From positions 3,038,001 to 3,102,000 of the forward strand of contig JAOVFP010000016.1 of NCBI GenBank assembly GCA_025738555.1: a stretch of DNA of 64,000 bases, given 5' to 3'. The stretch comes from Cyathus striatus (Eukaryota > Basidiomycota > Agaricomycetes > Agaricales > Nidulariaceae). The translations under genes and the position numbers were made by a program. Below the pieces are notes generated by a model. It saw only the letters and a program-made list of their open reading frames with translations, was not told the DNA's origin and did no database searches. Below, piece by piece: positions 35,390 through 46,492 of the stretch. Numbering within the stretch: the first letter of the stretch is position 1; each line of letters begins with the position of its first letter.

Positions 35390-37179
35390 GAGGTTGTTGG
35401 TGTGCTTTGGACAGTGATGGTGATTTCATTATGTGTTTTGTAGTTTGTGCGATTTTGGTATGTATTGTGCTAGCAATCAATCACTCGGAGTAATTTTTGG
35501 TCTATCTTCATCCTCATCTTCACCCTCATCGTCAAGCTTTCTTCTCTAGCATATCCTCTACTGAATAATCAACCTGGGAGTAATCAAACGTCACCTGCTT
35601 TCCACTGCGCCTGAAAGGATGTAAACTCTTTGGAATCCTGCGCAACAGCTCGAAGGTTTATGGGTTCCGTGGCGGCAGTGGAAGGTTGTCGTGGAAAGGA
35701 TAGCTTGGCGAACGACGTGAATATGGTTGTGACATAGGATACTTATCCTAAACGTTATAAACACCTTCTGAATGGTAAAGTTAAGACCCTGAATAATCTC
35801 TTCATACCCCATCCTTTGTAAGATTTCATCACATGCACACATTAAATTTCATTTTACAGTAATGCATAGCCTCAGAATAATACCTCAGACTATACAGCTT
35901 ACTTGTACATTGATCGTTCAAGAATGAGATATAAATGGCGTGTCATACAACCAGGCCCATAGCACCCTCTTTCATGAGGATGTTGATTTTGTATCAATGC
36001 TCTGCATTCGGAATTCGAGTACGTTGCAGTCATTGTAACAAGCGAGGGTCTTCTATGTTTCTTGTAGAAACCGGCAGGTGCTCTGAGTCGTTGATGTTCA
36101 ATGCTGGTGCATACAATCGTTGCTTTCTAGAAAAAAAAAGAAATAACCATAGTAATGCAGCATGTGATTCACGAGGCGCACTAAGACTCACTGAGTCTGA
36201 GGTGTAACATTATCATTATAATGTCGTGACGAAAACGTCGAGCACTACACCGCACTCCTGAGTGGTGTCCAAATGGTCTACATTCCGAAAGAGTATAAAA
36301 GTTGTTTCTAGTCAATTCCTTCAATGATGCATGATGGTTTTTCTTCGTAGGAGACGAACTTGCGACGCATGCTAAGTATCACGCGTTCATTTTCATTTTC
36401 TGTAAGATAAATAAACAGTCCAGCTGCGCCCGTAGAAAGAAGCAAGCCCTGCTAAGATTATCCGTCATTGCGCGGTATTGCACAATTTAAGAGTCAATAC
36501 GCATTTCTCTTGCAGCGAATGAATTCAGTGTTAAATGACACGAGAGAAAGCTGAGAGAAAGCTCAGCCTCCTGCAGCTGTCGCTCTTCCTTCTCGGGTTT
36601 GAGATCTTGAACTGAAAATTGCGACGTCGCTGCGATGAACCGTCACGAACAAAATCACGAACGCAATTTCCTTCGACTTGCAGTGATTGATGCTCCGCGC
36701 CAACGCACTGAATTCTATCATTCAGGATCTTCTTTTCTGCATGGTGATATTTCCGTCTTTCTGATATGATATTGATTGCGCGATTCATGGATGCAGTTAT
36801 CACCTTCAGGAAGTTGGTGTGGCAGAGTTGAAAGCTTTTTGGTCGACAAAGAGACTGCCATCAGCCAAGAGAGTTGGCAGACCCCCATCTGGTGAACGAG
36901 GAGAACGGAGAACCCGAGAACAGTATGTGGCATCATGCAATATGAGCGATCAGAGTGGCCATAAGACGTTACGCATGGCGGGTCGTTGGTCTGGGGACCC
37001 GCTGACGCCGTGTACCAGTACCAGCTTGCCAACAGTCGAATTTGATTTTGCTTCCGACTTGCCGAGTCTCCGATCCGAGTCACTCATTTATAGCAGTGAA
37101 TACTTGTCTCCTTTTCTTCCATCCTTGTTCAACACAAATCGCCCCCAGCTTCAGCCAAATACAGTTCAACACTATCATC
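35390..37179. other. Intergenic, no gene recognised
   Basis: About 1.8 kb between TAF6 and the first aminotransferase. Several short frames on both strands, none with motifs or plausible exons. Confidence 0.45.
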
Positions 37180-38767
37180 ATGTCCCCTGCACAAAAATCC
37201 CCTGAGCAGGTGCGATTTAATTTATTCAATCATCTTTTGATGCTCATCACCGACTCGTCTCTGTTTCTTATTCCATCTAGCCGCCGCATAAGTAAGTCAT
37301 CGTTTATCTTTCATTATCTTACAAGTATTCACAATATACATAGATTACTAGCGTTAGTAGTCTTTCACAACGCGTTGCATGTCTTTTCTCATCGCAAATA
37401 ATGCCATCCAGCATCCCTGGCCCAATAGAGGTGTCAAATGAAGTCCTGCAGGCCCTCGCACAGCCCCCCGTATCGCATGTCTCTCCCCAATTCGCAAAAG
37501 TATTCCAGGAGACCCTCGCAATGATTCGAAAAGTCGTACTTACCACCACCGGTATGCCGTTCGTCATTGCGGGCAGCGGAACCCTCGGCTGGGATCAGGT
37601 CGCTGCCAACTTAATTGAGCCCGGTGAGAACGTACTTGTTACTGCTACGGGGTACTTTGGAGATGGGTTGAGAGATTGGTATGGATTTCGTTAGTTTACT
37701 TTAATTGCATTGGTTGATGGGTGTGACAGCTTGCAGACATACCATGCCAATGTCGACGTTATACGCTCTCCATTGGGCACTCGGATACCTCTTAGCGAGG
37801 TAGAAGCTGCGTTAAGGAGGAAACACTACAAGGCTGTTACCATTACTCATGTCGACACTTCCACTGGGGTTTTGTCTGATGCAAAGGGGATTGCAGAGGT
37901 CGTGCGGAGAGTTTCTCCCCGGACATTGGTTCGTTCTTTTACATACTTTCAAACGCAACATCTGAACGCGGCTACAGGTGGTTCTGGATGCAGTATGCTC
38001 TGTCGCTAGCGAGGAACTCCGCATGGACGCATGGGGGATTGATGTTATTGTTACTGCAAGCCAGAAAGGGTTGGGTGCACCACCTGGGCTCAGCATTCTT
38101 GTTGCTAGCTCCAGAGCGATGGAAGTGCACAAGACTCGCAAAGCACCAGTTGGAAGCTACTACGCCAGCTGGAACAAGTATGCCTTCTTCGTTCCCCCCT
38201 TCTCGTCCTGGTGCTGATGGGGAATTAGATGGTTACCCATAATGAAAGCCTACGACGCAGGGCAGCCCGCATACTTTGGCACGCCGGCCGTGAACCTCGT
38301 CCAAGCACTACATGCGTCCTAACGGAAATCACCCAGGGCCAGACGAGCATTGAGGATAGATGGCGCCTGCACGCGCAGGTGAGCCGGCGGATTAAAGCCG
38401 TCGCAGACCAGTTGGGCTTGAAACAGGTTGCGAAGGAAGAGAACGGTCAGGCGAATGGGATGACAGCTATTTATCTGCCTGAGGGCGTTAGTTCGGCTGA
38501 TGTGTTGGGAAAATTGGGCCAGAAGGGAGTGGTTATGGCCGGTGGACTAATCAAGGAGGTTAAGGACAGGTATATCCGTGTTGGGTGAGTGTTTCCGCCA
38601 GCGTTGTGTTGCAGGATGCTGATGGTTTGGTGGCTAGGCATATGGGCACGTCTGTGGTAGATGCGAAGAGGGGCGATATTGAGCGGTTTGTTAATGCACT
38701 GAAGGAGGCTGTTTCTGAGGCCATTGCAGAACGAGACGCGAGGGCTGCCCAGGATCAGAGGCCATGA
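37180..38767 (+). CDS. AGX1: Alanine-glyoxylate aminotransferase, copy 1 (no presequence)
   Basis: PLP-dependent class V aminotransferase converting glyoxylate plus alanine to glycine plus pyruvate. Start ATG 37180 (MSPAQKSPEQ); then an 11-nt exon (37281-37291) and a 9-nt exon (37344-37352) spell PHKLLA before IPGPIEVSNEVL at 37412. Landmarks: AGSGTLGWDQVAANL, THVDTSTGVLSDAKG, VCSVASEEL, the PLP lysine in TASQKGLGAPPG, YYASWNK, GTPAVNLVQALHAS and YIRVGHMGTSVVDA. Introns also at about 37679-37729, 37925-37977, 38178-38229 and 38585-38637. After LHAS the frame is broken: CC at 38318-38319 should be CCC, as copy 2 reads straight through this point (HASLTAITKG). Lacking an N-terminal extension, the enzyme is probably cytosolic. 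It is a tandem paralogue of the gene at 39214. Confidence 0.88.
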
Positions 38768-39213
38768 TGGTAGCTACTGTCTGTTGTAAATGTACGAGTA
38801 CTTGGTTGAATTGAGGGGTTGAGCTGGAATTGAGTGAATTCGGATAATGTTCGCAAATAATGAAGCACGTGGAATTGATCCGTCGTTCAAGACGGAATCC
38901 CGCCTTCCACCCGCGCTGTATCTATTCCCGTGGATTTTCACCTATTTTAATCAGTTTTCAGCCCAGAAGATGGAACTTACATATACCACTGTAAACTAGA
39001 AGCCTGGAGTATTGGTGGATAGAGGCCACGTACAATGGGCGCAGTGCCGTACGGAGGGAAAGAGTGCCGGCGGCTGGGATCTCGGATATAGAGTGGTCGG
39101 CAGAGGCGGGATAGGGACGGGCATCCGGAGCGTGTTCTTTCACATGGACGACTTGTTCCATTTCCCCTAAAATTTAAAATTTAAAATATTGGCGGTGTTT
39201 GTTCCGTGTTATC
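38768..39213. other. Spacer between the two aminotransferase genes
   Basis: Short intergenic region; 3' flank of copy 1 and promoter of copy 2. It has an AATTTAAAATTTAAAATATT tract at 39170-39190. Confidence 0.5.
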
Positions 39214-41371
39214 ATGATCGCTATATCTATCTCGAGCCGGGCTATCTCCCGCTTTGCAAAGTCCCAAAAGCCACTGGCCCGTTCTCTCTCTTCTCCTCTA
39301 TCCACCATCCCCTCTCAACAAAGACACTTCGTCATGACTGCATCCACCGAGTTCAGGCAGGTCCGTCTCCTCTCAACTGCTTTGCTTGCTCGCGACGCTC
39401 ATCAATGTCTGCCCATCCTCTCCTCCTTCCCCACACATCGCCCCCTTATGTGCATTTTCCCCCTTTTGTATGACATTTCTCATTGTAGGCACCCCACAAG
39501 TATGTTTCACTTCCATCTGCAGCTACGCCCGAGGCGTCGATCTGTCTGACCTATCTTTGCCTTGCTACTCTATAGGTTACTTGTGTATGTGCTAGACGCT
39601 CTTTTGCTCGTTTTCGTACCCTGCTGACTTCCTCATCAGGATCCCTGGCCCAATTGAAGTTTCCGATGAGGTACCGTCGCCATTTTCAACCAACAGCTCA
39701 GCTGCAGCTCGACGATTGATCCTTGTGTTTTGCTATAGGTTCTTTATGCCAACGCGCACCCTTCCATGTCCCATGTTTCGCCCGATTTCATCCCTGTCTT
39801 TGGGGACTGCATTCGGATGACAAGGTGCATTGCTATATCCTCGCATCTCATTTCTCAGTGCCAACATTTCTCTCAGGGAAGTTCTGTTCACAACAAAAGG
39901 CCAGCCCTTCCTTATCAGCGGCAGTGGCACACTGGGCTGGGACCAGGTACTATTCGACCACCATTTACTCCTGAATTCTCTGCCTAACTTACGATTGGCT
40001 AGGTTGCTGCTAACCTCGTCGAAGCTGGTGAAAACGCTCTGGTGCTGCACAGCGGGTACTTTGCGGACAGCTTCGCAGACTGGTGAGCGTTTTGCCTGTC
40101 CCCGCATCCTTCATTCCCCACCCTCGTTATCGATTAATTTTATCCCCCCTATTTTTACTCCCCCACATTGTCCTTTGCCCCACACAACTGTCGTCATACC
40201 CTATTTGGCTTCTTTCTTCCCCGCAACGTATTTCTATCACTCTATCACTCGCGTGACATGTTCACACAAATTCAACGGAAGTCTTCCTTTCTCCACGCCT
40301 ATTTTCTGCCATTTTGACCTTCTTCTATTCCGCCAAGAAGCATTCCGCATTCCATTCCATTCTATTTTTAATGCTCTAGGCGTGGTATTGATTTTTTTGT
40401 GGGCCAGCTTGCAGACATACGGTGCGAATGTGAAGCAGCTCATAGCCCCTATCGGAGGAACCGTCCCTCTCGAAGACATTGAGAAAGAGCTGAAGGCGAA
40501 GAAGTACAAGGTTGTGACCTTCACGCATGTGGACACTTCCACCGGTAAGTATTTCTTCCCGTACCGACCGACATGCAGTTTCTAATCTTGCCTCGAAGGT
40601 GTACTCTCCAACGCTAAGGGCATCGCAGATACCGTCCGCCGCGTGAGCCCTGATACCCTCGTTATATCCGACAGCGTGTGTTCCGTTGCCTCTGAGGAAA
40701 TCCGATTCGACGACTGGGACCTCGACGTCGTCCTCACAGCCAGTCAAAAGGGTCTCGGCACCCCGCCCGGACTTAGCATCCTCATCGCCAGCCCGCGTGC
40801 TATTAATGTCTATCAAACCCGCAAGACGCCTGTGACTAGCTACTATGCCAGCTGGAACAAATGGTTACCCATAATGAAGGCATACGAGTCCGGCAGCGCG
40901 GCGTACTTTGCTACGCCACCTGTGAACTTGATTTATGCCTTCCATGCTTCTTTGACTGCCATCACAAAGGGCGAGAAGAGCATTGAGGAAAGGTTTGCAT
41001 TGCACAGGGAAGCTAGTAGAAGAGTCAAGGAGGCCACGAAGAAGCTTGGCTTGAAAGGTGTTGCATTGAAAGAGGAAGAAGGTGCCAATGGGATGACGGC
41101 GGTGTATTTCCCTGATGGGATCGGCGCAGCCGACTTGTTGCCTCGTCTTGCGAAGAAGGATGTCATTGTTGCGGGCGGATTACACAAGGATATCAAGGAT
41201 AAGTATTTCCGTATAGGGTGCGTGTTTTCTCTCAGTGTCCTGAGTATGTCCTTAGTGTTATGTTACAGCCATATGGGCATTACTGTCGTCGATACTCAGC
41301 GCGGAGACATTGACAAGATTATTACCTCAGTGGAGGAGGCTCTTGCAGAGGCGAAGGCAAGCAAGCAGTGA
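39214..41371 (+). CDS. AGX1: Alanine-glyoxylate aminotransferase, copy 2 (mitochondrial presequence)
   Basis: Second class V aminotransferase with the same fold and PLP motif (TASQKGLGTPPG). From ATG 39214 the first 40 residues are rich in Ser/Arg/Lys without acids (ISSRAISRFAKSQ), typical of a mitochondrial presequence; a second in-frame ATG at 39334 (MTASTEFRQ) would give a form without it. Micro-exons of 11 nt (39489-39499), 9 nt (39576-39584) and 31 nt (39640-39670) spell APHKLLVIPGPIEVSDE. Later landmarks: HPSMSHVSPDF, SGSGTLGWDQ, GYFADSFADC, THVDTSTGVLSNAKG, VCSVASEEIRFDDW, YYASWNKWLPIMKAYESG and YFRIGHMGITVVDT. A long intron (about 40084-40409) and one at about 40544-40598 are present. 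Frame is intact. It lacks the intron that copy 1 has inside its NKW motif. Two starts suggest dual localisation, which is inference. Confidence 0.9.
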
Positions 41372-41607
41372 TTGGATTCCAGTGATACCTGTAGAGTAGA
41401 TTTGTATACTTACATGAAAAACGAGATGGATATAGCGGATTACAATAACTAGCCTGTATCAATACATTGAGAAATTTTCCTCGTTTATTTCCCTCTTCTC
41501 CCTCTCGTTTGCATCAAGCTACTCACCCATATCTTGTGGGGTACAATGCCATCCATGCTAATTATAAGTTTACAATACATTATTTCACCAAGTAATAACC
41601 CATTCTC

Positions 41608-42441
41608 TTAAAGTCCTCCCATCCTCCTAAGCGCAATATTCCTCAGTGTCCTGCCTCCAGCTTCGACCCCGCGCCCCTCAGCAACTGGCTCCCCGTCTCC
41701 CGTAGCAAGGTCCACTAGCACCTTCGACAACGGCCCCGTAGGAGAAACGTAACTCGGTGCAAGCACTCTCATCAGTGGCACCACAACGGAAATCAATACA
41801 AGCCTCTTAAAGAGCGGCTGAGGGCGGTGGTAAAAAGGCGGATCTATCCCTGCCGGGCGGGCGTTATATATGCGCAGAGATTCATAGGTGGGGGAGGAGG
41901 ATGGGAGAGCGAGGAGGTGCGATTCTGCTCGTCCTTTTATTTTGCCGAAGAGCGTGAATGTAGACTCTGTTGGGTCCGCACTGCGCGACGTCAGTTGCGG
42001 GCGGTGACGAAGAAACTAATGGAGAACTCACCCTTCGCCAGAGACATATACAAAGTTGAACTTGTTCGACAGCGATGCGAACGCCTTTGCAGCTTCCATT
42101 GGATAATCATATGTTATCCGGATATAATCCCTACCACAACCCATTAAATCTTACTAGCTACCCGACAGCAATATGACTTACTCTTTGTTAACCTCCGTCT
42201 GGCTAATTCCCTGTGCCCAAATGCATCCTTTAGCTCCCTTCAACTTGCTCAACAACTCGTCGGGGTACTGTGCGTAATCTTTGTGCACAATCACTTCTGC
42301 TTTCTTGATGTCAACGTCTTTGGGAAGATCGAACGATCTCCGAGATAGGATGGAGAGCCTCGTTATACTTGGTGTGTTAAGGCATTCATGAAGGACAGCG
42401 TTGCCCACGACACCTGTAGCTCCTGTTAATATAACGTGCAT
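41608..42441 (-). CDS. NAD(P)-binding oxidoreductase, atypical SDR (HTATIP2-like)
   Basis: Minus-strand, three exons. Exon 1 from ATG 42441 starts MHVILTGATGVVGNAVLHEC, a Rossmann glycine motif TGATGVVG, then LSRRSF and GCIWAQGISQTEVNKE. After a ~53-nt intron comes DYIRITYDYPMEAAKAFASL and FNFVYVSGEG. The last exon begins ADPTESTFTLFGKIKGRAES and ends VEAGGRTLRNIALRRMGGL. The family is a fungal group of nucleoside-diphosphate-sugar-epimerase-like proteins with unknown substrate. C-terminal hydrophobic segment LVLISVVVPLMRVLAP may associate with a membrane. Divergent from RSM22 with 276 bp between the two starts. Confidence 0.8.
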
Positions 42442-42717
42442 ATTATTTTCTGCGGTGGTGATAGGGTCAATAGGGATACGATGTGCTGCAACAATGGGAA
42501 CAAGTCAGGTTTTTATATATAGCCACGACCTATAAACGCGTCTTTTCGGCAGGAATACCTAGCAAAGGCAGCATCGACGCGTCGCGGTCCGCCGAGCTCT
42601 TGGTTTCGGTAATAGTCCCGAGTGTATCATGTGGCCTTCATTATTCGCGTTCAATATTATGTAAACTGGAACACCCGTCGCGTTCCCACTTCCACCTTTC
42701 GATCTTTGCATTTTTTC
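42442..42717. promoter_or_regulatory. Shared divergent promoter region
   Basis: The oxidoreductase (minus) and RSM22 (plus) start codons are only 276 bp apart, so this short stretch must hold both promoters. No individual element was identified with confidence. Confidence 0.5.
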
Positions 42718-44927
42718 ATGCTGCAAGCAAGTCGCCAGCGCATTTGCGCTATAGCAGCCCGCCCAGCTATTACCCGCACTTTCAGCTCCTCATCGACATC
42801 ACATGTTCCTCGTCCAAATGCTCCGTTGGAATTAGATTCCAGCATGCAGGCTTTGCTTCAAGATGTGGACATTTCTTTACTAAACTACAAGACGCGTCTC
42901 CCACAAAAACGAGAGCTCGAGGTTCTTCCTATGGATAGGGATGCCATAACAGATATTGTTTCGGCGGATGAAGTCGAATTTGAAGACTTATCAAAAAAAT
43001 CACCTGCAGCACTCTTCGGAAGCCAGGATTTTAGATCAGTCACCCTACCTACGCAACTTCAGTCGTCTATTAATGTTCTCATTGCTGGTAAGTCGTACTT
43101 TTTGTAAGTTGAAAATTAAAGCTAAATTCTTTAGAGAGGCTGATCGGCCTCAGCTCCACGCCGACGCTAAACGCTTATTCGCCAATGACTCGGAGAAGAA
43201 CAAAGACGGCACCTGGGATACCCAATATAGTGCTCGATATCGTTCTAGAGAACAAGCCAGTCGACACAGTGAGCGCGATGGAACGGCGTTTGCAACTATT
43301 GCATTGCCAGCCCATTATTCAGCTATTTACTCTGTGTTCAGCCATTTAAAGAAACGAATGGGTCCGAACTTTGAGATAGAGCACGTTATTGATTGGGGTG
43401 CAGGAACAGGCAGCGGCTTCTGGTTTATTTGTTTCATTCTACTTTAGAGCAATGCACTTACCGGTCAACAGGGCCTCTGGGTATTCTTTCCAAAAAGTCA
43501 ACACCGACGACGCATGTGAGAACGAATATCTTGAACTTGCCAATTCAACAGTGAAATCCTACATGGCTATCGAGAGGCGTCTAGGACTGGTGTCCGTAGG
43601 AAAACGTTTAATGAAACGTAGGTATTTCTTATGCATACCTTCATCATGATACTTGACCAGGTCTAGATGTTGAAATCAATCCTATCAATTTTGTCTGGAA
43701 GAAATCCTTACCAGAAGCGCATGCAAATGCTGTTCTCGATGATAAAAAAACGCTAGCTATGTCGGCATTCATGCTTGCATCCTTGCCGACACCATTGGAC
43801 AGGAAAAAAATGGTAAACGAGATGTGGGAGAGCGGAGCTCACACTTTGGTAACTTGAATTTTTTTGTGTCGAGTTGTTACTAAGGCTTTCCTCATTTGTA
43901 AGGTAATCATCGACCACAATACTAAAGCAGGGTTCGAAGCTGTGGCCGAGGCACGAGAATACTTGTTAAAGATGGGACGAAAAGAACTTGAAGTTACGGA
44001 GGAAAGTACTGAGCTTGAAAGCCCCGAGCCCGAAGATCAAGCTGCTGAGCTTAAAGCTCGTTCTACTCGCGGCTCACATGTAGTTGCTCCCGTAAGTTGC
44101 CTTGAACTGTTCTAAATTATGAAGGATATTAACAAGTGATGACAAGTGTCCTCATGACGGGGCATGTCCCCTTTATGTTCCCGGGGCCATTCGTCTGGTC
44201 TGTGGGTTCTCTCAGCGTCTACAACGTCCTCCATTTGTTCGAAAGACGAAGCATTCTGGTCTTGGTCATGAAGACATCGAGTACTCATATGTTGTTATTC
44301 GTCGTGGAACTCGTCCTACTCGTACAGATTCTAAGTTTGGTCGGGTTGGCCTTGTAGGCGAAACTGAGAAGGCAAGGGAAAACGAGCGACAACATCCTCG
44401 TGAACTTGTTTGGCATGATGAACATGAGGCTCTTTCTCCACAGGCTGCTGGGATAGCCGACTCTACTTCTGTAACATATAAGCGACCTCAAACCGATGAA
44501 GATTTAGAAATCGCCTTGCGGCAAGAAGCGTACTACTGGCCTCGACTTGTCTTTGCTCCATTGAAGAGGAGTGGTCACATTATTCTAGATAGTTGTACTG
44601 CGGAAGGTATGAATTTTAGTTACATTGAACATCCCTAACACTAAGATATGTTCAGGGAAAATTATGCGAATGACTATTCCTAAATCGCAGGGTAAACAGC
44701 CCTTCTACGACGCTCGCAAATCATCATGGGGCGACTTGTTCCCTCATGAATCAAAGAACCGGCCACAAGAACGTTGTGATACGGTAGCATATGGCTCAGG
44801 AAAAGGGTATGATATCGGAAAGCGCAAAAGTACGCGCAAGCCCAAACAAAGGGCAGCTTACGATGACATTGCCGCGGACATTAAAGAAAAACGAAAGGAT
44901 AAAAAGAAGCAAAGTAAAATGACTTAA
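42718..44927 (+). CDS. RSM22: Mitochondrial ribosome assembly factor RSM22/METTL17
   Basis: Methyltransferase-like Fe-S protein needed for maturation of the mitochondrial small ribosomal subunit. The N-terminus from ATG 42718 (MLQASRQRICAIAARPAITR) is a mitochondrial presequence. Landmarks: YSARYRSREQASRHSERDGT, LPAHYSAIYSVFSHLKKR, the SAM-binding-like VIDWGAGTGSGFW, ANSTVKSYMAIERRLGLVSV, and the Fe-S cysteine motif CPHDGACPLYVPGAIRLVCG followed by FSQRLQRPPF. A basic C-terminus follows (SKNRPQERCDTV to KKKQSKMT). Introns, all frame-keeping: about 43090-43136, 43430-43470, 43620-43662, 43852-43902, 44095-44141 and 44608-44656. The four-cysteine-type cluster is complete, consistent with the [4Fe-4S]-bearing METTL17 group. 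Frame intact. Confidence 0.9.
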
Positions 44928-45034
44928 CTGTTTAATGATTTAGATAGACGTTAGTGCTGATATTTTATCCGTTTACGCTTTGCTTTGATTACAATGTATT
45001 AAATAATGTACCCACCACTACTCTGGCATATAGT

Positions 45035-45658
45035 CTAATAATCAGATATACGGATGCCTGGTCCCTTTCGAGAACTAAGCATAACCTTCAAAATTGGAAT
45101 TTCTGACAAAATGTATCAGGAATGCGCAGTCTCAGATTAAGTGAAAGCTTACTTGGCTTAGCACCTATAACCTTGTTCTTGCGGGCAACGTCATCCTCCC
45201 TGGTATTCCCTGTCGCCTTCTTTACCGACGTCATGAATTCCTTTACGTTTGCATACGTTTGCAACTACATCATGGACGGGGTAATCCATCTGAGTAACAC
45301 ATTTAGCTAGCTACTTAACGCATAAAACTTATGATCCGCTTACCATTGCCATTGGAAGGCGGATGTAACCGTGACGATCTACTCTCCATTCGTTTGATTC
45401 GTTCATGTGTCGAATATATTCCGCGATATTTTCTGTCACTGTGCCTCTCCTTTCCGAAGGCATTAATCCCAGTGGACCTAGAAAACGTCCTAATTTAGGC
45501 ACAATAGCCCTGACTAACGCAGGGTTTGCGGAGGGTGATTGTTGCTCGAATACGACGATCAAGAATCTAGGTAATTGAACAATGTTGGTGAGGTTATAAC
45601 AGAATCTTATCTCAATGTAGTGCTCGCGCTCGGTACTGACTCCGCTCGGTCTCTTCAA
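45035..45658 (-). pseudogene. MRPL1: Decayed mitochondrial ribosomal protein uL1m fragment
   Basis: Minus-strand remnants of mitochondrial L1. Recognisable pieces: KRPSGVSTEREHYIEIRF, ALVRAIVPKLGRFLGPLGLM followed by PSERRGTVTENIAEYI, then after a ~53-nt intron DYPVHDVVANV, FMTSVKKATGNTREDDVARK, and after another intron VMLSSRKGPGIRISDY and a stop at 45035. The family's N-terminal exons and about 60 central residues (between LPRFL and the ALVRAI segment) are missing. A perfect 10-bp tandem duplication (TACGTTTGCA at 45244-45253 and 45254-45263 on +) shifts the frame in the third piece. Retained introns show it is a DNA-level duplicate and not a retrocopy. A working uL1m should exist elsewhere in the genome. 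Confidence 0.7.
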
Positions 45659-46492
45659 TATCCCGTCAGGACGTTTGCTACTATACGGTCAGTGAGGTAA
45701 AGACGTACAACAGAACATACGAATGAAATGTGTCTAACGAGGCTTATTCATGCAGACATCATATGATTATAGGGGATGACGCATCTCATTTATGATTTTG
45801 GTCCCGTTGTGACAACCCAAAGACAACCTACGCGTCTCACCGCCAACCGGCATCACCAGCGCAAATACAAATGGGGCAACAAGCATCTCTATCTCGTCGC
45901 TGATCACCAGCAAAACCTATAGAGTCCTGAGGAAGGCTGAGGCCGGAGGGTTGCGTGTGGGGACTTGCATTCTTGCCACTTGCATAAACATTCTATTCAA
46001 TTTTATGCATATATTTACCTGGCTGACACGTCCACTGAAACCTTCAGTTCTCTCTTCCTCTTACCACCGCCACCACACTATTCACTTTCCACTCTCCACC
46101 ACCTCCTACCACCCCATTACCAAACCTTGTATACAGCACAACAGAAATATGTCAATATCTGGCTTTGCATGTCATTGCAGTGGTGGCGTTGTGCTCCCGA
46201 CAGCCGTCGTCAGGCTAAACCTCAAACCTACCATACATAGTAGTTGACGCCGGTGAATCGCTGCCGTACATTAATGCAGTTAACGCTAGGAGCGACGGTG
46301 AGGTAGACACCATCGTCAGAATAGCGCGTTCGCATTGCGTTAGACCTCCCACCAACTGCTGCCAGCCTAACAAGCTCAGCACAGAGGACCTCACCGCCAG
46401 CGGCGGAGGATTTTAACGCCAGGGGCGGCTGGGCAATACATTTCGAAAACGTCATCACAGCGAGCCGAGAGCCGATCCTCCTCCCGTAATCC
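45659..46492. other. Gene-free stretch holding one arm of an inverted repeat
   Basis: Upstream side of the uL1m remnant. Contains the inverted-repeat arm at 45994-46175. No coding region is supported. Confidence 0.4.
45994..46175 (+). repeat. Inverted repeat, left arm
   Basis: About 182 bp, roughly 88% identical by eye to the reverse complement of 50234-50418. Shared blocks include ATATATTTACCTGGCTGAC, CCTTCAGTTCTCTCTTCC and ACCAAACCTTGTATACAGCA. Both arms point inward. Confidence 0.75.

Noticed and set aside
36819..37205. 128-codon plus-strand frame upstream of aminotransferase copy 1
   Set aside because: It overlaps the real start region of copy 1 in another frame and has no motif.
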